A stretch of DNA of 64,000 bases from Syngnathus acus. Lineage: Eukaryota > Chordata > Actinopteri > Syngnathiformes > Syngnathidae. The position numbers and the translations under genes are program-made. The stretch's first letter is position 1; the number at the start of each line of letters is the position of its first letter. Location of the stretch: positions 10,510,786 to 10,574,785 of the forward strand of contig NC_051100.1 in the NCBI RefSeq assembly GCF_901709675.1. The letters are read 5' to 3'. The notes beneath the pieces are model-generated. The model did no database searches. It had not been told where the DNA came from and saw only the letters and a program-made list of their open reading frames with translations. Below, in pieces: positions 62,801 through 64,000 of this stretch.

Positions 62801-63109
62801 TGAAAACAAATCGCACACAACTTAAGAGTTACTTGACAGAATAGATTGTTTTCTTGGCAGGTCTTGCTTGGGTAATGTCCTGCCCCAGGATAAAGAATCA
62901 ATTTAGGCTGCTATAAAAAAATGGAGGTGGGGGGGCGATTTCAATGATCTCTTACCCTGAATGGGTTTGGAGTGCTCTTGGATCTCACAATGGGCAGTGC
63001 CACTAACAACATCCCACACTATTATCTTTCCAGAGGCATCTCCCGAGGCCAGTCGCAAACAGTAGGGCGAGCTCAAGTTATGGTAGTAATTTTCTCTTGA
63101 CCACTTTAC
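34418..63109 (-). CDS. wdr11: wdr11 (WD repeat-containing protein 11), 5'-partial, 27 exons
   Basis: This is the vertebrate WDR11 orthologue, recognised from the ordered match of 27 exons to the known protein. In other vertebrates WDR11 is a trans-Golgi and ciliary scaffold. It pairs with FAM91A1 in TBC1D23/golgin-dependent vesicle tethering, is linked to Hedgehog signalling, and its variants cause hypogonadotropic hypogonadism. Joined exons give 1178 codons plus TGA. The first two thirds contain WD40 blades with visible blade ends ([45 protein letters not shown]). The last third is an alpha-helical solenoid ([37 protein letters not shown]). Every exon junction keeps phase and no frameshift or internal stop was found. 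About 66 N-terminal residues (probably two exons) and the promoter lie beyond position 64000. The human protein is 1224 residues; this one would be about 1244. The extra length is in exon 23 and the C-terminal tail. Confidence 0.97.
34615..35099 (-). other. wdr11: U12-type AT-AC intron of wdr11
   Basis: 485-nt intron bounded by AT and AC. The donor is ATATCCTTTT, a perfect match to the U12 AT-AC donor. The branch site TCCTTGAC lies at 34628-34635 (branch A at 34629), 14 nt before the acceptor CCAC, as expected for minor-spliceosome introns. No polypyrimidine tract and AG pair can replace it while keeping the reading frame. Confidence 0.9.
35100..35179 (-). CDS. wdr11: wdr11 penultimate exon (probably exon 28), followed by an AT-AC intron
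   Basis: 80 nt, acceptor GCATCTAG. It codes for [20 protein letters not shown] then EANDSS. There is no GT donor before the reading frame stops 13 codons beyond the exon. The exon instead ends directly before ATATCCTTTT, the U12-type AT-AC donor consensus. Splicing there to 34614 makes an in-frame Asn codon. Confidence 0.92.
35462..35607 (-). CDS. wdr11: wdr11 exon (probably exon 27)
   Basis: 146 nt, acceptor TTTTGTCAG, donor gtacga. It codes for [20 protein letters not shown] through KVGEMLH, with the conserved [20 protein letters not shown] helix. Confidence 0.95.
36223..36395. mobile_element. short MITE with TACCGTAATTTTCGGACTAT termini
   Basis: 173 bp in a wdr11 intron. Near-perfect inverted termini, internal 'agtataagtcgcacc' motifs. 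A subfamily parallel to the GGCGCACC elements at 1854, 18504 and 41536. Confidence 0.8.
37194..37291 (-). CDS. wdr11: wdr11 exon (probably exon 26)
   Basis: 98 nt, acceptor TTTTTCCAG, donor gtaacg. It codes for [20 protein letters not shown] then [13 protein letters not shown]; essentially invariant in the family. Confidence 0.96.
37589..37754 (-). CDS. wdr11: wdr11 exon (probably exon 25)
   Basis: 166 nt, acceptor TGCTTTCAG, donor gtacgg. It codes for [20 protein letters not shown] to MIANGKLA, almost identical to other vertebrates over its whole length. Confidence 0.96.
38267..38952 (+). mobile_element. Tigger/pogo-like non-autonomous element
   Basis: About 686 bp in a wdr11 intron. The left end is diverged (cagaccttggttttcgaac); the right end ccgagatttgactgta is the complement of TACAGTCAAACCTCGG. 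Inside is a short frame from ATG at 38486, reading [20 protein letters not shown] to a stop soon after. It looks like the N-terminus of a lost transposase. Contains tandem 'gcgctgcagttgcgcg' copies near 38700-38775. Confidence 0.75.
39165..39260 (-). CDS. wdr11: wdr11 exon (probably exon 24)
   Basis: 96 nt, exactly 32 codons, acceptor CGCCTACAG, donor gtaacg. It codes for [20 protein letters not shown] through DQLLLLGQ. Because it is phase 0-0 it could be skipped without a frameshift. Confidence 0.95.
40105..40260 (+). mobile_element. decayed fish dispersed repeat, 5' part
   Basis: Contains gcctcgaagttctatgatcc, tgggttcgaattacag and tatgtgggttttcttc, the 5' phrases of the same common repeat whose 3' part lies at 31440. 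It lies in a wdr11 intron. Confidence 0.55.
41536..41861. mobile_element. MITE with TACCGTATTTTCCGGACTAT termini, copy 3
   Basis: 326 bp with both termini intact, in a wdr11 intron. Its interior closely follows copy 1 (same 'tcttcagcgggccacttatg' phrase). Confidence 0.82.
42008..42197 (-). CDS. wdr11: wdr11 exon (probably exon 23)
   Basis: 190 nt, acceptor AACTGCAG, donor gtcagt. It starts [20 protein letters not shown] and ends [16 protein letters not shown], both well conserved. Between them is a Gln/Ser/Ala-rich segment (about 30 residues) with no clear similarity to the mammalian protein. Confidence 0.94.
43309..43374 (-). CDS. wdr11: wdr11 exon (probably exon 22)
   Basis: 66 nt, acceptor CTCCCCAG, donor gtgagt. 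It codes for [20 protein letters not shown] followed by SR, start of the alpha-solenoid. Confidence 0.93.
43538..43600 (-). CDS. wdr11: wdr11 exon (probably exon 21)
   Basis: 63 nt, the shortest exon here; acceptor CTTTCCAG, donor gtaagt. It codes for [20 protein letters not shown], a predicted helix. Confidence 0.92.
44468..44771. mobile_element. hAT-type MITE, copy 4
   Basis: 304 bp in a wdr11 intron, termini CAGGGGTGTCAAACTC and GAGTTTGACACCTGTG. Flanks GTTTACAG and GTTTACAA are an 8-bp target duplication with one change. Confidence 0.88.
45405..45513 (-). CDS. wdr11: wdr11 exon (probably exon 20)
   Basis: 109 nt, acceptor ATGTCCAG. Two overlapping donors are possible; gtaagt (ending the exon two bases into a Val codon) is the one that keeps phase with the next exon. 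It codes for [20 protein letters not shown] to TMDITQ, the link between the second propeller and the helical C-terminal part. Confidence 0.93.
45641..45812 (-). CDS. wdr11: wdr11 exon (probably exon 19)
   Basis: 172 nt, acceptor CCTTGTAG, donor gtaagc. It codes for [20 protein letters not shown] through YRMDEQDLT, with the near-invariant [20 protein letters not shown]. Confidence 0.96.
46736..46850 (-). CDS. wdr11: wdr11 exon (probably exon 18)
   Basis: 115 nt, acceptor ATATTTAG, donor gtaagg. It codes for [20 protein letters not shown] through GAEVWDTKD. It shows no long open frame of its own and was placed by homology and phase. Confidence 0.94.
47375..47481 (-). CDS. wdr11: wdr11 exon (probably exon 17)
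   Basis: 107 nt, acceptor ATGTTGCAG, donor gtattt. It codes for [20 protein letters not shown] then [16 protein letters not shown], a full WD40 blade end. Confidence 0.95.
48206..48353 (-). CDS. wdr11: wdr11 exon (probably exon 16)
   Basis: 148 nt, acceptor TTCACCAG, donor gtgagt. It codes for [19 protein letters not shown] to GARIPPD with the conserved [19 protein letters not shown]. Separated from exon 15 by only 80 nt of intron. Confidence 0.95.
48434..48555 (-). CDS. wdr11: wdr11 exon (probably exon 15)
   Basis: 122 nt, acceptor AATTTAAG (weak polypyrimidine tract), donor gttagc. It codes for [20 protein letters not shown] to SVESSVIS, the charged helical insertion found at this point in the family. 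Confidence 0.94.
49041..49135 (+). repeat. 52-bp tandem duplication
   Basis: The phrase ttatgttggaatgtaacctg with the following taataaataac occurs at 49041 and again at 49093, giving a two-copy direct repeat. Confidence 0.85.
49100..49320 (+). mobile_element. possible degraded solo LTR
   Basis: Downstream of the duplication comes a stretch with tttctcttaataaaaatgct (poly(A)-signal-like) and a C/T-rich tract. It ends in a dyad (gctgtacgcacagcga) followed by tggttcttcatttgc. The layout resembles the R/U5 part of fish LTRs, but no TG...CA termini or target duplication were confirmed. Confidence 0.3.
49563..49671 (-). CDS. wdr11: wdr11 exon (probably exon 14)
   Basis: 109 nt, acceptor ATCCACAG, donor gtacaa. 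It codes for [20 protein letters not shown] to FPTVTAL and contains a complete WD blade end (LELWDVRTG). The exon ends on a codon boundary. Confidence 0.95.
50545..50778. mobile_element. hAT-type MITE, second family
   Basis: 234 bp, termini CAGGGGTCGAGAACTT and GGTTCCTGACCCCTG. Flanks ATATATAT and ATCTATAT give an 8-bp duplication with one change. Contains 'gagccatatctggctcacga'. Confidence 0.85.
50810..51500 (+). pseudogene. decayed Tc1-like transposase gene
   Basis: Pieces match a common fish Tc1 transposon in order: ctccagcgaatcacagtcag, agagccattatacacaaatt, gtggtgaaccttcccaaag, gacaacatcttgatga, acagtcaaacatgatag and gatttaaatccaaatgagat. The last piece corresponds to the DLNPIE motif. 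Large deletions and stops make it non-functional. It sits in the intron 5' of exon 14. Confidence 0.7.
51531..51606 (-). CDS. wdr11: wdr11 exon (probably exon 13)
   Basis: 76 nt, acceptor TTTTCCAG, donor gtgagt. It codes for [20 protein letters not shown] followed by KVSHLK. Too short to stand out as an open reading frame; it was found by following phase from the neighbouring exons. Confidence 0.93.
52282..52388 (-). CDS. wdr11: wdr11 exon (probably exon 12)
   Basis: 107 nt, acceptor TTCCACAG, donor gtgaga. It codes for [18 protein letters not shown] to QHVDMPTG, closely matching the vertebrate family. Confidence 0.95.
52854..53179. mobile_element. hAT-type MITE, copy 5
   Basis: 326 bp, termini CAGGGTTGTCAAACTC and GAGCTTGACACCTGTG. 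Perfect 8-bp target duplication CTCTAAGG (52846-52853, 53180-53187). Confidence 0.92.
53365..53590 (+). pseudogene. fragment of a second Tc1/mariner-type transposase
   Basis: Includes a frame with [18 protein letters not shown] and LQAKEQLE, the central catalytic region of a fish Tc1-like transposase (WSDES motif). Both termini are missing. It ends 27 bp before the splice-donor side of wdr11 exon 11. Confidence 0.65.
53617..53701 (-). CDS. wdr11: wdr11 exon (probably exon 11)
   Basis: 85 nt, acceptor TATTCTCAG, donor gtaaga. It codes for [20 protein letters not shown] to SCEV. A Tc1-like transposase fragment ends just inside the downstream intron. Confidence 0.94.
53791..53834 (+). repeat. 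(ATCA)n microsatellite
   Basis: Eleven ATCA units. Confidence 0.95.
55956..56132 (-). CDS. wdr11: wdr11 exon (probably exon 10)
   Basis: 177 nt, acceptor TATCTCTAG, donor gtaggt. It codes for [17 protein letters not shown] to QPMLAVG, including the conserved [15 protein letters not shown] and [13 protein letters not shown]. Confidence 0.94.
56701..56801 (-). CDS. wdr11: wdr11 exon (probably exon 9)
   Basis: 101 nt, acceptor TTGTTGCAG, donor gtacat. Read in frame it gives [18 protein letters not shown] to NLSLNSMIG, the conserved loop between the two propellers. An open reading frame of 61 codons in another frame here is a shadow of this exon. Confidence 0.93.
57327..57525 (-). CDS. wdr11: wdr11 exon (probably exon 8)
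   Basis: 199 nt, acceptor after a poly-T tract (CTCAG), donor gtacac. It codes for [20 protein letters not shown] to [10 protein letters not shown]. Contains blade end [10 protein letters not shown] and the conserved [18 protein letters not shown] microsatellite lies directly inside the next intron. Confidence 0.95.
58108..58219 (-). CDS. wdr11: wdr11 exon (probably exon 7)
   Basis: 112 nt, acceptor ATATCTCAG, donor gtatgc. It codes for [23 protein letters not shown] followed by a variable Ser/Thr/Glu stretch. The two ends of this exon match the family well and the 3' end is free to vary. Confidence 0.94.
58358..58542. mobile_element. Tigger-like MITE, second type
   Basis: 185 bp, left TACAGTAATCCCTTGTTTAT, right GCGAGGGGTCACTGTA, with CGCGATAA palindromic motifs inside. 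TA at both tips. Confidence 0.75.
59896..60061 (-). CDS. wdr11: wdr11 exon (probably exon 6)
   Basis: 166 nt. The acceptor is CCCATAG, which fixes the first base as C and gives T-A-E-A-V at the junction. The donor is gtgagg. It codes for [20 protein letters not shown] to ERSGVPFIQ, including the strongly conserved [19 protein letters not shown]. Confidence 0.95.
61755..61956 (-). CDS. wdr11: wdr11 exon (probably exon 5)
   Basis: 202 nt, with a TTTTTCTAG acceptor and donor gtaaga. It codes for [13 protein letters not shown] to VLITNEKPT. The middle ([20 protein letters not shown]) is an Ala/Pro/Thr-rich linker. It is longer and more divergent than the mammalian linker, while its flanks are highly conserved. 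Confidence 0.95.
62044..62505. mobile_element. hAT-like element beside a wdr11 splice donor
   Basis: 462 bp AT-rich element starting TAGAGGTGCAACGATTAATC and ending AACGAATCGTTC. Perfect 8-bp target duplication CATTATTG at 62036-62043 and 62506-62513. The right duplication ends 9 nt from the exon edge at 62523. Confidence 0.8.
62523..62696 (-). CDS. wdr11: wdr11 exon (probably exon 4)
   Basis: 174 nt, with a CTTTCAG acceptor and donor gtatgt. It codes for [15 protein letters not shown] to FDPSNMA, part of the N-terminal propeller with blade end [11 protein letters not shown] hAT-like insertion begins only 10 nt into the following intron. Confidence 0.95.
62956..63109 (-). CDS. wdr11: wdr11 exon (probably exon 3)
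   Basis: First exon in the window, 154 nt, starting in phase 0 after a TTCCTCCAG acceptor and ending with one spare base before gtaagag. It codes for residues 1-51 of the visible protein, [12 protein letters not shown] to HSKPIQ, including the first visible WD40 blade (GKIIVWDV). The exons for the N-terminal MLPYT region were searched for in 63110-64000 and are absent. Confidence 0.95.
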
Positions 63110-64000
63110 CTGGAGGAAGAATGAACAAAATGGCATCATTAGTGATAATGTGGTGTAATTACTTCTGAGTCATGCACAACTATTGCGCTTTTGTGGAATA
63201 TAAATTAAGCAGCAAAATCCACCCATTTGAATCCATCTCAGGGACGACCGTTTCGCTACTTGCTGTCCACTGATAATAACATCTAGTTGCTCAGGGTTCA
63301 AATAACAGCTCACTTGTTTTGTGATTTTGGTCATGTGACTTGACGTGTTTGTTCTTCTATTGACTGTAAAGGTACAATACATGCACAGCACGATGTGGGA
63401 ATGGTTATTAAGAGAATGGAAAAGGTTTAGGTTGCATAAACGTATCGGGGAGAGTTTAAAAAGCTTTAATATTGTGTACTGGACCACAATGCAAACAGGA
63501 GATTCATGCGCAACCATGACTCACTTTGGTTTCGCTATGCATGATTCCCCCGGGTTAGTGTAGTGTGGTATTTCTGAAGGTGGGCACGTTGCATTGCTTG
63601 GCAAGGACAAACCACTCTTCTAATTGACTTCTAATTGATACATCCATGCCCTCTTTTGGTCAACAAGAAACACCACGTGAAATTTCTATACAATGGTGTT
63701 TAAATTTCTCAATAATACATATATCATTTCTCTTTTGCGGATTTTCATTTTTCGCGGGTGGTTCTAGAACGCATCTCCAGCGAAAAACGAGGGATCACTG
63801 CACTATGCCGTGTTTAGACAAGTGGGGGTGCAAAGAACATATTGTGAAGACAATTTTTAACTCTACTTCCTCTTGAAAACTAAACTGAACTGACTAAGTA
63901 ATATACTGCTGCTTCGCTGTCTTGCTCAAGGATACTAAAAAAAAAAAAGTGTTTTGTCATCTCTCGAGCAACCACTTCCCATTTCCAATTATTTTGTCTT
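63110..64000 (-). other. wdr11: wdr11 intron 5' of the first visible exon, partial
   Basis: No exon matching the N-terminal 66 residues of WDR11 was found here. The stretch is mostly unique sequence with a Tigger-like remnant near 63735-63806. Confidence 0.7.
63735..63806 (+). mobile_element. Tigger-like remnant
   Basis: Reads gcggattttcatttttcg to gagggatcactgcacta, resembling the right end of the 58358 element type. The left end is lost. Confidence 0.5.

Noticed and set aside
63170-64000. First two wdr11 exons
   Set aside because: No sequence coding for the conserved N-terminal segment (WGWQG and neighbours) is present on the minus strand.

Overview
The window is vertebrate genomic DNA, almost certainly from a ray-finned (teleost) fish. 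The evidence is a split gene whose 27 exons code for a WDR11 orthologue, together with many fish-type interspersed repeats: hAT, Tc1/mariner and Tigger-like MITEs, Tc1 transposase remnants, a DIRS-type fragment and long CA microsatellites. There is no bacterial-style gene organisation. The species cannot be fixed from the sequence alone.

Positions 34418-63109 (minus strand) hold all but the 5' end of wdr11. I could place 27 consecutive coding exons with phase-compatible junctions. They give one uninterrupted frame of 1178 codons plus a stop. The exons for about the first 66 residues must lie beyond position 64000. Twenty-five of the 26 introns have GT-AG ends. The last one (34615-35099) is an AT-AC intron with a textbook U12-type donor and branch site. 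The introns carry many transposon remnants, two of which end within 10-30 bp of a splice donor.

Positions 1-34417 lie 3' of wdr11. I see no protein-coding gene there. In tetrapods WDR11 and FGFR2 are convergent neighbours across a large non-coding interval, so this may be part of that interval (inference). It holds scattered MITEs, microsatellites, an RNase H remnant of a DIRS-like retrotransposon, and some unique sequence that could be regulatory.

The most unusual block is 2604-5515. It is a tandem array of units of about 165 bp. Each unit contains a minus-strand 71-nt sequence that folds as a tRNA-Glu-like cloverleaf: 7-bp acceptor stem, TAGTGGTTAG D loop, CTC anticodon loop, TTCAAGT T loop. 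In nearly every unit a T-run follows about 10 nt downstream. Ten units have a body of exactly 71 nt, while spacer lengths vary. At the left end of the array, degenerate telomere-like blocks (TTAGGG-type 2604-2850, CCCTAA-type 3011-3700) face each other. Both join the array at the same point, inside the anticodon arm.
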